Source: Phylloscopus collybita (lineage: Eukaryota; Chordata; Aves; Passeriformes; Phylloscopidae). From it: a DNA stretch of 64,000 bases. Positions 12,560 to 25,702 of this stretch are shown here, piece after piece. Made by a program: the position numbers and the translations under genes. Numbering within the stretch: the first letter of the stretch is position 1; each line of letters begins with the position of its first letter. Below the pieces are notes generated by a model. That model worked only from the letters and a program-made list of their open reading frames with translations. It had not been told where the DNA came from and ran no database searches. The stretch spans positions 60,734,001 to 60,798,000 of the forward strand of contig JAJNNQ010000006.1 in the NCBI GenBank assembly GCA_027886175.1, given 5' to 3'.

Positions 12560-13140
12560 CCTGGAGATCCGTGTCACCTCCAAGGGATCCGTGTCACCTC
12601 CAGGGGATCTATGTCACCTCCAAGAGATCTGTGTCACCTCCAGGGGATCTGCGTCACCTCCAGGGGATCCATGTCACCTCCAAGGGATCTGTGTCACCTC
12701 CAGCAGATCTGCATCACCTCCAAGGGATCTGTGTCACCTTCAAGGGATCTGCATCACCTCCAAGGGATCTGTGTCACCTTCAGGGGATCCGTGTCACCAC
12801 CAAGGGATCCATGTGATCTCCAGGGAATCCATGTCACCTCCAAGGAATCTGCATCACCTCCAAGGGATCCGTGTCACCTCCAGGGGATCTGTGTCACCTC
12901 CAGGGGATCCGTGTCACCTCCAAGGGATCTGTGTCACTTCCAGGAGATCTGCATCACCTGCAAGGGATCTGTGTCACCTCCAGGGGATCCGTGTCACCTC
13001 CAAGGGATCTGCATCACCTCCAGGAGATCTGCGTCACATCCAAGGGATCCATGTCACCTCCAAGGGATCCATGTCATCTCCAGGGGATCCATGTCATCTC
13101 CAAGGGATCCATGTCACCTCCAGGGGATCCATGTCAGATC
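12560..13140. repeat. 20-bp minisatellite, about 28.5 units
   Basis: The unit is gtgtcacctccaagggatcc with point variants. All units from 12571 to 13130 are in exact 20-base register with no insertions or deletions. Most units carry a GGATC core. Because 20 is not a multiple of 3, all three + frames stay open through the array, giving spurious long frames. Confidence 0.95.
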
Positions 13141-15644
13141 TCTGTCTGAGCCTGTAGGAAAGCAGCTGATGCAGAGACAGGATCAGACTCTTCCCTTCCC
13201 ACGAAGCAGCACAGCCCTGGGATGGGGTGAGCACTTATTTCCCTGCCTGCCACGGATTTTCCACTTCACAAAGAACATGGAACACCTCCTGGCTATCCCA
13301 GGGGGTGATGGTGTCACTCCTCAGCTCCTGTAACCCACCAGGGATCATCCCCAGGAGCTGTGCTGATGTTCCTGAAGCCCAGAGAGGGAAGAGCTTCTGG
13401 GATGCCAGAGAGCTGCACGTAAGTCATCGGGGTGGAGAACGGGTTCTTCCTGGAGAACAGGTTCTTCTTGTCTTTCCTGTTAAATGCATGGATGAGAGAG
13501 AATGGACAGCAAAACTCATTTTCCTGAGCAGTGTACAGAGGATTATTTACAGGATTAAAACCTATGTTTTAATTAGGGTTTGAAAAAATTCCAGCTCCTC
13601 CACAGGTTGAGTTTATAAGAGGGGGATGTTTGCTTGGTGCTGTTTCAAATGAAAATTCCTCTTGTCCTGACTTATTAGGAACTGGGAAAAAAAAAAACAA
13701 AAAACAAAACAAAACTTGGGGCAGCACCATGTGTTAAGAACGAATGAAACTTCAGGGAAAGAGGGGTGGGAGTGATTTTAATTTTTTTTTTTAATTTTAT
13801 TTTCACCTAAGGAAATACAGAGTTGATTCCAGCCTGCTGTGAGCACAGAGGGTTGTTTTAGCTGCTTGGCGTGGCTCCTGTTGTTTGTAACTAAACAGCA
13901 CCAGCCAAAGGAAATTTTTGGTACCTCACTGATTGCTTCTAAACAGCTTCCCTGACCACGGCTGCACAAGTCAACAGCAGAAGTTTGCCCTGAATTTTGG
14001 TGTGAAAGGCTCAGACTTTTAAATAATAATATTATTATTAATAATAATAGCACATCATCCTCTACATCTAAATGGAAGTCAGGGCAAATATGCCCAGATG
14101 TGCAAAGTTTCATTTCGCAGCAATTGCCACCTTATTTCTGTTCAAACTTCAGGCTTTGGAGAGCATTTTCTCCTGTTCTGTTCACATCACAGGTTGCCAA
14201 AGTTTCTTGGAGCCTTCTGAGGCTTTTGGAGAAGTGCAGACAGTTCTGAATGAGCAGAGCCTGTTTGAAAGGATCCAGAGAAGTGGTTCACACACTCCTG
14301 AGTACAAATTGAACACAGCTCTGCCAAGCACTAACCCAAACAGAGCCAGCCTGTAATAAAGCCCAAGAACTTATTAATTCACAGAGCGCAGGTGCTGAGT
14401 CTGCTGCTCCTGCAGGTTTGGGCTGTGCTGCTCCTGTGATGGCTTTTCCCACTCTGGGGTGTGTGTTTGGGTAAAACTTTACAATACAGGGATGAAGGGA
14501 GCTGTAATTAGCAAGGGGGACTCAAGAATTGAGGATATTAACTCACACCCTGCAGCCACAAAAAAAAACAACCCTGCTCACCTTTCCCCAGCTATTTCAG
14601 AAGCCAAGGAAGGGGAATAGGGAACATCCACCTTGTTCAGATCCAGTGGCCTACATTTCAAGTGCTGATGCAGTAACCTGAGCCCCCTGGCATCATTTTC
14701 CAAGCTCTGTGCCAGTGCAGAGCGTTCAATTTAACATCCTGGTGGTGCTCAGCTCGCTCCTTGCTGCAGCAATGCCCCTCAGAGTGGCAGGACCTGCACA
14801 AACCCTTCTCCAGCAGGACAGAGTTTCCACTTTTTTTCCTGCCCAGATGAAATTCCACTCGCAGGTGTGGGGTGTTTTATTTGTTGGAGAGGGGTAATGA
14901 ATACTGTAGGAAAGCTCAGGCCTGGAAGAAGGCAGCAGGATGAGGGAGGATTTAGACACAGGATGAAAATTGTAAAACTGGCTTTAACGTTGTCATTTAC
15001 TCTTCCAGGGGAGGGAGAGAGTCTGTTAACAATTTTATAATGGAGGCAAACACAATGCAAAATTAAACCTCTGAGACATCCCCCTGCCTTTCTTCTCTAC
15101 TCAGGCTATATATATATATTTATTTTTCTTAAGTAATAACCAAACTTCCTTCACAAGTCCTCAGTATTTACAGAAAATCAGGACACAAGGGCATCTCAGT
15201 TCCTGAGTCATATCCATAAGGATATGATTGAAATAGCAAATGGCATCAATAAGGCTGTGCTTGTCTCTCACAAACACTCCCTGTTAGGTGATTGTTCAGG
15301 ATAAACTTGTGACCTGGATGTCACTTTTCCCACAGATCAGAGCAGAGCAACCGTGCACAGCTGCAACTGTGCTTGAAACACACATTTAATGTTCATTTTG
15401 CACTCATCAAGCAGCCTTGAGAGAGCAGAAGCTTCTGAGCCATCAGGTTCCTGAGCGTTTTTTATGAAAATAAGCAGCAAGGCAGAGAAAAGTGTCCTTG
15501 GAATGCTTCCAGGCTGGGAAAGGCAGCAGCAGAGCTGCATTTACTGCACAGCACAGCTCCACCACAGGGATGCTCAGTGCTCTGCAGGAAACACGATTTT
15601 TTTTTTTCAGCCCCCTTCTTAATAAATTCATGCACTTGGAATTT
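13141..15644. other. Non-coding sequence
   Basis: AT-rich with short A and T runs and an (ATT)n patch near 14023-14050. No exon recognised. Confidence 0.55.
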
Positions 15645-15900
15645 CAGATTCATTGAGGTTGGAAAAGAGATCCAAATCACCAAGTCCAAGCTGTGACCCC
15701 CACCTTGTCCCCAGCCCAGAGCACTGAGTGCCACCTCCAGGGGACACCTCCAGGGATGGGCACTGCAAAGCTCCCTGGGCAGCCCCTGCCAAGGCCTGAG
15801 CACCCTTTCCATGGGGAAATTCCTGCTGCTGGCCCAGCTGAGCCTCCCCTGGCCCAGCCTGAGGCTGTTCTTGCCCTGTCAAACCTTCACCCTCTAACAG
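15645..15900 (-). mobile_element. CR1 3' fragment
   Basis: Contains gcccagagcactgagtgcca and the ggcctgagcaccctttccat block, in reverse orientation. Confidence 0.8.
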
Positions 15901-17624
15901 ACCAAGTAATGGAAGGGTTTGGATCATCCTGGGGGACAGAGGGATGGGAAAGCTGCTGAAATCCAATCCAGGAGCTGCACAGGACATTCAGAGGGAGGTG
16001 GGTGCTGAATGTAGGTCCCAACTCTCACACCAATTACTCAAACCCCCTCATCTCCCTAAGAAACAAAAATACCACAGGTTAATTACAGCTCCCTGCCCCC
16101 CGGATTTCCTCAGCTTTTGCTCATTCCATTGTCCCAACAGAGATGAGCAGAGGAAAATCTTTTCTCTTTCAGGTCTTGGGAAGAACAAGAAGCAAACATT
16201 GAACAGCCAAAAGGGAGCTGGGAGCCAAAGCCATCCTCTCATGAGCTCTGACTCCAGCTACAGAGCAGTTTGGCTCAGTGAAGGCAGCCACAGCCAGAAA
16301 ACTGGGGAATTTTAAAACTCCTGTGTAAACCAGAGAGCCCTTACAAGGAGAAGTGAGTAAATTACATGATTTTTTTTTTTTACAGAGCCACACTCTTCTA
16401 ACCTCCCTCCCCCAAATACAGAAGGACTGAGTCTGAACCTGCTTCTCCCCACTCTCTTCTGCATATTAATTCCCAACAGAGCAAAGGTGAGGACTGTCCT
16501 GTGCCCAACAAGCCAAACAAAATCAAGCACCTCTCTTTCCCTGCTTTACAACCCTGACCCTCAATCTTTAAGGGTCAAAGGTCTGTAACAAAACTAATAA
16601 TTAATTGAATTTAATATCTGCTGCCTCTCATGCTGCACTTAATCTTCCAGCAGTGTGTAACTACTGAATTTTTGGGGTGGGCCACAAACACCTGCCACAA
16701 AAGTCAATGTTTTCTCTTTCATATCCAGTGTTCAAGACTGGGCTAAATTTTGGAGAAGTGGCACATTTTTTTTTTATTTAGTGTAATTATGCACCCAGGT
16801 AAATTCAATGTGTGTGGTAAGAAATGCTTGGGGTTATTGTTATCACAAAGGTAATGATGATGGGAGTATTTAACTGGCTGTAACTCAATACCTGGATAAA
16901 AGAGGACAAAGACTTGAACCAGTTGCATCCTGCACAGATAAATTCAATTCCTTTCCTCTTAGTCTCAGAAGAAGGAAGAGGAAATGAAACCAAACCCCCA
17001 AAATATAACATATTATGAGTCTGAGTGAGAGCTTTTATTATTCCTCACCCCTCCTTTTCCAGGCAAGGCGTGCTGCCATAAATCCATGGGTCTGGCTGAT
17101 GGAGGTTTTTCACCCTCATCCCATCTTGCCTGACTCTTACAGCTTTAATAATCATGTCAATATTGCCTTTGCAGTACAATATTTCTGTCCTTCTCCTCGG
17201 GTCTACCCTGAGTTTGCTTAAAGATAAAAGAGGTGATAATTAATTTGTGTGAGAGAGGAGGCAGAGCCTTAAATCCTTCCCTGCTGGAAAGCAAACTGAA
17301 GTGTGTGCTTAGCAGTGGTGGTAGCTGAGGGTATTTCCTCATATTCCTCCTTTTCCCAGGAGGAGGAAGATGATTTGGAAAAGCCCTTATCATACAGAAG
17401 GATCCACTTAGAGTGTTTGAGGACACGGATTCAACCCCAGGCTGAGAGTTTTCACACTCCTGCAGAGGTTCCTTTCTCAGAGCTGTTTGTAAACACTGGC
17501 TCGAAGCCTCCGACACCCAGCAATAAAAAAACAGTGTTGCTGTCAGTCACCCAAAAACCAGATTGTTGTTAAATATTCCCCAGCTGGATCATTATCCTTC
17601 TACTCTCCATTAAGCCCTCCCAGC

Positions 17625-17815
17625 CCATCAAGCTGTTCCCACCTTGTCCCCAGCCCAGAGCATTGAGTGCCACCTCCAGGTGACACCTCCAGGGATGGGC
17701 ACTCCAAAGCTCCCTGGCTCCAAGGCCTGACCACCCTTTCCATGAAAAAATTCCTCCTTGAAAACATTTCCATGAAAAAATTCCTCCTGGTGTCTTCTGC
17801 CTTGCTCTCTTCTGT
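17625..17815 (-). mobile_element. CR1 3' fragment with local duplication
   Basis: Same block as 15645-15900. The segment catgaaaaaattcctcct is doubled, at about 17741 and 17771. Confidence 0.7.
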
Positions 17816-18057
17816 TAAATGTTGGCCCCATCCACACAGGCCTTGGTATCTGGGCTGAATTTCCTAAGATGGAATTGCCCACAAGCTCCTTGGAACCATT
17901 TCTAGCCACAAAAAGAAGTTTGCAGTTTATGTGAAAGAAGCTGCAGAAAGAAAATATTCGGGTTCTGTGTGGCTGCCCTTCTTTTTGCCCCTCACATGTC
18001 ATCCCCACAGCAAAAAAAAACCCACTTAAACTGGTTATGGAATAACTGCAAAAAAGA

Positions 18058-18436
18058 CTCCATGAACTTCCTCCTTGGGAGCTGAATGTGATGGGAGACC
18101 AACCCAGATTTTGCTCCATGAATTTCTTCCTTGGGAGCTGAATGTGATGGGAGACCAACCCAGATTTTGCTCCATTAATTTCTTCCTTGGGAACTGAATA
18201 TGGTGGGAAACCAACCCAGATTTTGCTCCATGAATTCCTTCCTTGGGAGCTGAATGTGATGGGAGACCAACCCAGATTTTGTTCCATGAATTTCTTCCTT
18301 GGGAACTGAATGTGATGGGAGATTAACCCAGATTTTGCTCCAGGAATTCCTTCCTTGGGAACTGAATATGATGGGAAACCAACCCAGATTTTGCTCCATG
18401 AATTCCTTCCTTGGGAGCTGAATGTGATGGGAAACC
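18058..18436. repeat. 56-bp minisatellite, about 6.8 units
   Basis: Units beginning ctccatgaat (or variants) start at 18058, 18114, 18170, 18226, 18282, 18338 and 18394, always 56 bases apart. Sequence varies by scattered substitutions. The open frame on the - strand is a by-product. Confidence 0.93.
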
Positions 18437-20127
18437 ACACTGGTTAAACTTTGTTTTTTGCACAATGACAGTCAGTAATGATAAATACGGTAGAAGAAAT
18501 TTCGTCTGTTCCTCGTTGAATTAAAAAGGATTTTTGGAGTGGATTGTAAAAGATGGGTTTGGGATAAATGTGGAACATGACATCCAGTGCATGAAGTGCA
18601 ATTCCATCAGTCACAGGGTTTGCATCTAAGAGTAAAACTCCATTTTTCTTGGGCTGCAGGGTGGGTACTTGGACTACTCTTTGTGAGTAAGACAAGAAGA
18701 CTTGGCTCTCAAAACAAAAGAATTTGTTAGATCCAAACTGCTTCTTAGAAGATTCTTGGAAGTTTTTAACATGTTAAGAAAGGTAGAGTGTGAAATCAGA
18801 AAATAACAGTTGTACAGCAGACAAATACAAAGGGTTGGATCTTTTCTACCCCACCAGCCTTAACTAGAGGAGATCAGCAGTTATTCTTCTTTCCTTGCCA
18901 TTTCTCAGGATGGGAAAATCCTGATTTTCAGGTTCATGCAGTACCTGATCAAAAGCCCTTCCTGACAGAGACCCCAGGGATGTCTCCTGTCTCTTTTTCA
19001 GTCTGTCCTTTACATTTATCTCTGCTCTCTTTGAGCCACGGCAACCATCACACGTTTGGCTCCATTTGTCCTCAAGATGTTTTAAAATTCAGTCTTTTTA
19101 ACGAGGAAAGAGCCCTGAGAGAGAGGCAAAACGAGACGTGTGAGTCATGGGGAACAGCTACAAAGAGGGACTGGAGGAAAGGGAGAACATCACTGCAGAC
19201 CAAATGTGTTTCACACGTCTCGAGCTCTTGCCCTCCATCCCCTGCCCTGCCCCACAATCTCCTTTCCCTGCCTTTCTGCTCCAGGAATTGCCTCCTCTTC
19301 CCTTGTGGCAGGGGCTGTGGGTCTCCTGCCACATTCCCTTTTCACTCCCATTCAGTGTTTTTTATTTATTTTTTTTTTATGTCTGAGTTCTACAGTCCTC
19401 ATCTAAAATGAGATTTATTTTCTTTGCCTCGCTTCTTCTCAAGACGAGGAGTTGTGGGTCACTGTACCCACAGCTTCTTTTGTCAAATCCCCAGGTCACT
19501 GAAAAGGAAAAAGCTTGAATTTAAGGAAAATAGAATTTTCTGTGAGTTTTTACAGAGTAATTGTTGTTCAAATCCACACTCAGAGGCACTTTGTGAATAT
19601 TTCTGCTGAATCCTGCGGTAAGGAACTATTATGGAAATGATGTAGCTCCTCCAGTACTTAACTGGTTTGGAAAATGTTATCTCCTGTCCTTTGGGATACT
19701 TCTTCCACACACAAAGAACTTTTTGTGGGATTTTTAACTCAGCATGAAGCAGAGAAGCCAAGTAAACTCCTGAACCTTCCACAGTGAGGCCGTGAGGCAG
19801 CTCCAGGGAGAACCTAATCACCAACCTGCCACCTTCCCCCAGCTCTAGGAGGGCAGGGGAGATTATTTTATCTCTTCTCAGGAAATGTGCCTATCACCTG
19901 ATTTCTGATGCCAAGAACACCATGGGGGGGTGGGATCCTAAATCCTGGCTTTTCATCCAAACACATTCCTTTCTGAAGTTGGGCTCAGGGGTTGGGAACC
20001 CCTCTGTTGGGAACCCCTGCGCATGAGACCCTCAAAACTCCAGATTCCTCTCACGGATAAAATTTTCACAAATATCCAAGAATGGCAGAAGATGAAGCCA
20101 CAGCAAAGTACAAAGATAAAGGCTCCT

Positions 20128-20345
20128 AAATCATGGAATCCCAGAATGGTTTGGGTTGGAAAGGACCTTAAAGATCATCCAGTGCCACCCCTGCCATGGG
20201 CAGGGACTCCTTCCACTTCCCAGGTTGTTCCAAGACCCTTCCAGCATGGCCTTGGGCACTGCCAGGGATCCAGGGGCAGCCACAGCTGCTCTGGGCAACC
20301 TCAAGGCCTCCCCACCCTCACATGGAGCAATTTTTTCCTCACAAT
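20128..20345 (-). mobile_element. CR1 3' end
   Basis: Begins with cagaatggtttgggttggaa and continues through the conserved 3' region. Confidence 0.82.
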
Positions 20346-20864
20346 CCCTGTTGAAGTTTTGGAAAATGGTGACTGCTGCCCGTACGGATCCCTCTTCCTT
20401 ACAGAGGGAGAAGGAAGATGCATTCTGTGAGCCACACTTGCCCATTTTGAGGTTTTACAGATGCAAGACAAGATTTCTGAACCCTTAACTGGACCAGGAG
20501 TTCAGGGCACTGGTGTGAAGTGCTTTTTTTGGTATGTTTGACTCAGGAGACAAATCTGAACCGGTCATGGGTTCTGAGTGCCTTTTTGTGGCTGACTCCA
20601 GCTTGAGAATATATTCCCTGCAATTGTTGAACTTGAAGGTGATGAAAGCCCAATTTGCCCAACCAAGTTCCACATCCAGACATGAGTGGCACAATTTCCT
20701 GGCTAGTTTGAGGTGAAATTAGGTTTTCCTGTTGTTATTTTGGTTTCCTGAAGCAGAGGAAGCAGTGGGAACCTCAGGTCCACATCCACCTGAGCTGCAG
20801 GAGGGCAAATCCTGACAGCAGAGATGAAGCCACAGCTCCTACAGACCTGGTGGCTACTCCTTTT

Positions 20865-21220
20865 TTGCTTCACCCCCTGAGCCTCCTTTGCTCCAGGCTC
20901 AGCCCCTTCCCAGCTCCCTCAGCCCCTCCTGGGGCTCCAGCCCCTTCCCCAGCTCCCTGCCCTGCCCTGGACACGCTGCAGCCCCTCCAGGGCTCTCCTG
21001 CAGGAGCCACAACTGGACCCAGCCCTGGAGCACAGAGGGACAATCCCTGCCCTGCTCCTGCTGGACACACAATTCCTCATCCAGCCCAGGGGCCAGTGGC
21101 CTCTTGCCCCCCTGGGCACCCCTGGGCTCGTGTCCAGCCCCTGGCACCAGCACCCCCAGGGCTTTTCCAGCTTTGCAGCCCCTCTGCCCAGCCTGGGGCT
21201 CCATGGGGTTGTTGTGGCCT
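20865..21220 (-). mobile_element. CR1 internal fragment, abuts LTR copy 1
   Basis: Reverse of the gagctggggaaggggctgag block seen at 60755-61235. It ends where the 21221 LTR begins. Confidence 0.75.
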
Positions 21221-21756
21221 TGATGCCTTGGGAAGGCTGACCTGGGACAGAGACTGGACAGAGCTAAGAGAATAAAATAGATATTTATTGAAAGGCCTTT
21301 AAGGACACACCTTGGGCAGCACAAGAGCCTGGCCAGGGCTACACCCAAGGTGGACCCAAAATGGACACAAAATGGTCACAAAATGGTCACAAAATGGACA
21401 CAAAATGGATACAAAATGGACACAAAATGGACACAAAATGGACACAAAATGGACCCCTGGTCACCAGGTCTCACACTTTGATCAGTTCTGGTCCATTTGC
21501 ACATTGGGGTTGAATTGTCCAGTTCCAGCTGCAGGTTCTGCAGTCCCACCCTTCTTGTTTTCTCTCTGCAGCCACCCTTGTTTGTGCTCTGGGGCCTGAA
21601 CACTTGTCCCAGCTGTGCTTGGGGTGCAGCAGGAGCAGGATTTGTTTTGTGTCCCTGCTCTGTGCAGAGCTGAGTGACCCTGAGTGTGAGGCTGAGAGCT
21701 GCAGCCCTGGGCAGCACAGAACCTGAAATACATGAAAGTTAAAACTTAAGGTCTCA
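21221..21756 (-). mobile_element. LTR copy 1 with internal 11-bp repeat array
   Basis: It shares most of its length with 44856-45412. Read on the - strand it contains CAATAAATATC near the 3' end (around 21279-21289) and ends near GGCATCA. An internal array of about ten 11-bp units (acacaaaatgg type) lies at about 21355-21452. Outer ends are set by comparing the two copies; no clean target duplication was found. Confidence 0.65.
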
Positions 21757-22689
21757 GCTCATGGATCCAGCCTGTCCACATCCCTCTGCAGAGCCTCCCT
21801 GCCCACTCCCACCAGCTGGTTTCCTCCTGTGGCAGTGCACCTCAGGGGTCCTTGACAAGGCAGCACATTTCAGCAGCTTTTCAGGTTGTTTATCACAGAT
21901 TGTCCTCCTAGCTTTCCTCTGAAATGAGCCTCCCATGGAAACAGTCACCACTCAGCCCAGAGTCACTGCAAGGCAGGACTGGCACTTCTGAAATCTGGCA
22001 TTCCAGAGAACTTTGTGAGGCCTTTCCCTCAGGCTGTGCTGAATACAGAACATCTTATCAGCACATTGATGTAATCCTACAGCCCAGCTCTTGTGCTGGA
22101 GATTGAAATGAAACCCTTTTCTAGTCTTGAAAAGCCAGGTAATGCAGAACAAATGCATTATATTAATTAATTAATTAATTATAATTATGATTAATACGTG
22201 TTTGTGTTGTGTGTATCAGAGGAGAATGCAACCAGAAGTGTTTTAATAAGATTATCCTGGCTCCTTTTGATTCTGAGCTCTTGCTGGAAAGACCTGTGGG
22301 TGTTTCATCTTCCTTTTTTTTTTAAAATGTCTGTAAAAATTTGCAAATGCTGTGTGCACCCTTATTTACTTCGCAATTATTCTTCAAGAGCAGTGCTTGC
22401 TCTCTTGGCCTCATTTTTGAATTACTGTAATTCTCTTTTGGGAGGCTTCCCAGACAGAGGAAGATGCAGCCAGGGGAAGCCACTGCCACAGCACAAATTT
22501 CCTCACTGGGCTGATATTTGAGACCACATCGTGGAGCTTGTCCTGAAGAATTGCTGCTGGGGTGTGGCCAGGAAGATTTGGGCTTAAATTCGTGCCCTCA
22601 GAAGGGATCTCAGCTCTGTCTGGAGAAGTTTCCTCCTCAGGAAATGGGAAACGTAGGAATCTGCTCCAAGCGCTCCTCCCAGCCTTGTG

Positions 22690-23128
22690 TGTGACCAAAC
22701 GTAAGAAAGACATAAAATTATTAGGGAGCATCCAAAGGAGGGACATGAGGATGGGGAAGGGTCTGGAAGGGAAGAGGAGCAGATGAGGGACCTTGGAGAA
22801 GTCTGAGGGGAAACTCCTCAGGGGCTGCAGCTCCTCAGAGGGGCAGCTCTGATCTCTGCTCCCTGGCACAGGGACAGCACCCAGGGCATGGCTGGAGCTG
22901 TGCCAGGAGGGATTGGGGTTGGATTTGAGAGCAAGGTTCTTCCCCCAGAGGGTGCTGGGCACTGCCCAGGCTCCCCAGGGAATGGGCACGGCCCCGAGGC
23001 TGCCAGAGCTCCAGGAGCCTTTGGGCAGCGCTGCCAGGGATGCCCAGGCTGGGATTGCTGGGGGCTCTGGGCAGGGACAGGAGTGGGATTGGATGGGATC
23101 CCTCCCAAATCAGGATATTCCATGGTTT
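22690..23128 (+). mobile_element. CR1 3' region, second subfamily
   Basis: Contains ggagcatccaaaggagggac, a shared 230-base core with 3008-3297 in reverse, and ends caggatattccatgg. Confidence 0.82.
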
Positions 23129-25696
23129 TTTGATCTCTGTACCCCCATTTCTCCTTGCCAGTGGCAAGTGCAACACCTTCTGTGGGTGACTGTCTTTGGC
23201 TGAGCTCCAGGGTAACACAAATTCACTCAAGCACCATCCTTGCTCAGACTTTGCTTTCAGAATACTCTATTTTTTTTTAGTCTATTTTTCAGTCTATTTT
23301 TTTCTCAGTCTATTTTTTTTAGTCTACTTTTTCCCCCTCAAAAGTGATTTCAGCATCTGGCACTCCCAGGCCCAAAGTGGATTGCTGTACAGCTGAACTG
23401 GAGCAGTGCAATAACACAGGTTTGAAGTTCAGATTGCTTTCATGGCGTGCCCAGGAGCAAGCCTTGCAACTGTAATTATTGTCAGATAATTTTTCATTTT
23501 ATTGATTTCACTTTTCCCCCATGATTGTCAATAAGGGCTGCTTTTTTTTTTTTTTTTTTTCCTTTTTCCCCTGGACCATTGGGTGTAAGGCAAAATAACC
23601 TGCAGTCTAGTAAAAGGGTAATAATTGAGCAGTGACATACACAGATGTGGCTGGTGAGGTTTCAGGGTTATTTTCTCAGTGGAACTTACACAATTCCAGA
23701 AGTCTGAATTTGTCATTTACTTCTCGTTTCGGGGGTTGCACTATTCAGCCTAACAATATGTAATTTTTTACAAACAGGATCTAATAGAAATAACATACTT
23801 TTATTTAAAAATAAAAAAAAAAAACAACTCCAACAAACCCCAAACCTCCAAGGTTTTGTAATAACCCCAGACCTCCAGTATTTAAAGATGAATGTAAAGC
23901 CTTGGTGCCAGCTACTCAAAAACCATTTAGAGGCCAGAAACACGGGATCAGATTCTGCTGCTGTTCCTCAGCACAAGTGGTTTTTCTGCTCCAGCTCGAG
24001 TCTTTGGAGGCTAATTTTCAATCAGATAAAACTCTGTGAGAAAGAGCAGCAGAGCTGGGCCCTGAGTCACCTGGCACTCAGCAAAAATTGAAAAATACCA
24101 GAGGCACCTGAAATTTTCACTGAAGACTGGTGGTCACCAGCAAATAATGATTAAAATAGTGGTAACAGCGAGTCTTGGCTTCACTGGCCTTTTACTACTT
24201 GGAGTAAGCAGTCACTTGCCAGATTATTATTATCTTGGCACTTGATGCAAAAAAAACCCCTGTAGTTTTTCCATGTTCCTTAAAGCTGAGTATACATTTA
24301 TTGAAAGAAAGCATTTATTAAACATGTGGGGACAGATTCTCCACAGGCATTAAATAACTTCCCTCCATCTGCCAAGAACTGGTGCTTGTTACCTTTTATT
24401 ATGCTGAGAACTGCAGGTTGAAAACGGTGGAAAAAAGGGTGGGGGGAAAGAGGTGGAAATGGAGCTTCAATATGAAAAGCCAAACTGGTTTATATCTCCT
24501 GATATCCAATAAATTCGGTGTCTGGGTTGTCCTCCCACAGTGGAACCTGTGCTCCAAAGTCATGAGCAGCACAGTGTTAAATTGGGAATGACAACTTGGA
24601 TTAGTGGAAGATGTCCCTGCCCATGGCAGGGCTTGGGAATGAGATGATTTTTGAGGTTCCCAAACCATTCTATGGTTCTGATACAGGGAGAAAGGAGGAT
24701 ACAATGAAACTGGGATGTAAAAGGTTCAAAATATTATGAAAAAAAAAAAAGAGTTTTGTCCCTTTTATCACGGGAAAATCAACATCAAACCCCTTCATGG
24801 GTTCAAAAAGTGATTGGACAGAACAATGAAAGAAAAACTCTTTAGGGTGAATCATTGAGGTAACACTTTGGGGGTGAAGAAATCTGTGATGATCAGCTTT
24901 TAGGGAGAATATTCTGGAAAAGCAATGCTACATCCTCTTCCTATTTTCAATTTATTTCCTAAGCCTCAGCTGTTGGCAGTGCTGGGACATTGTGTTGATC
25001 TAACCCAACACAGTTTTTACATTGGTAGGTAGATAGAACACATTTTTTGAGGCAGAGGATGAGGAAAAACTCACACAAAATGACTTCTGTGTAGGGAGAT
25101 ACAACTTCAGCTATCAACTGGGTCTAAACCAGAACACAGATCTCCCTCCCAAATCAGATGTCTTCAGGCTCAGGTTTTGGTGTGATCCCATGGCACAGAG
25201 AATTACTGGGTGTAGGGACATCCTGACTTCAGAATTCAGGCAGATTAAAAGTGAATTGTTTGTGCTGTCGGGTAAAACTTCGTCCATTCCACAGATAGTG
25301 CCTTTTAATCCTCAGGAGAACAGGGCAAAGCCTGAAGCCCTCCTCAGCTTTGCACACCTTCCAGCAGAACAAGCAGGACTTGTGCCCTCAGGGAAGCATT
25401 TTGGAGTTCTTCCAGCAATGATAACTCTCAGTGGACAGAGCCATCCTCCTGACTGAATACAGGCTGTAAATAAGGGTCAGAAATGAAGATATTGCAGTGA
25501 AAGAGCCCTGGCTGTGTGACAAAGAGCAGGGGCAGGAGTGATCCTGTCCCACTGGTTGCTGGCACGCTTTCCTCAGCTCAGCTGGACACCACTGAACAAA
25601 CAATTTTGATGTTGCTTCACACAAATCTTGTTGCTTCGCCCAAATTCTGCCTGTAATTTGTTCCTCTCGGAGTTTTTGATCAGCATTCACCCTGAA
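23129..25696. other. Non-coding sequence
   Basis: Includes an imperfect agtctatttttt repeat at 23265-23335 and T runs. No gene. Confidence 0.55.
24595..24690 (+). mobile_element. CR1 3' end, short
   Basis: Ends ttcccaaaccattctatggt. Confidence 0.65.
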
Positions 25697-25702
25697 CAGT
25701 GA

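Larger units (their letters stand above)
15901..20127. other. Non-coding sequence
   Basis: Contains the 17625 CR1 piece and the 56-bp minisatellite; otherwise nothing recognised. Confidence 0.55.

Noticed and set aside
12420..13333. Overlapping + strand frames of 245 and 282 residues rich in His/Pro/Ser
   Set aside because: Produced by the 20-base tandem repeat, which keeps all three frames open.
17628..18440. 270-residue - strand frame
   Set aside because: Made from the 56-bp minisatellite plus a CR1 fragment; no domain, start context or exon structure.
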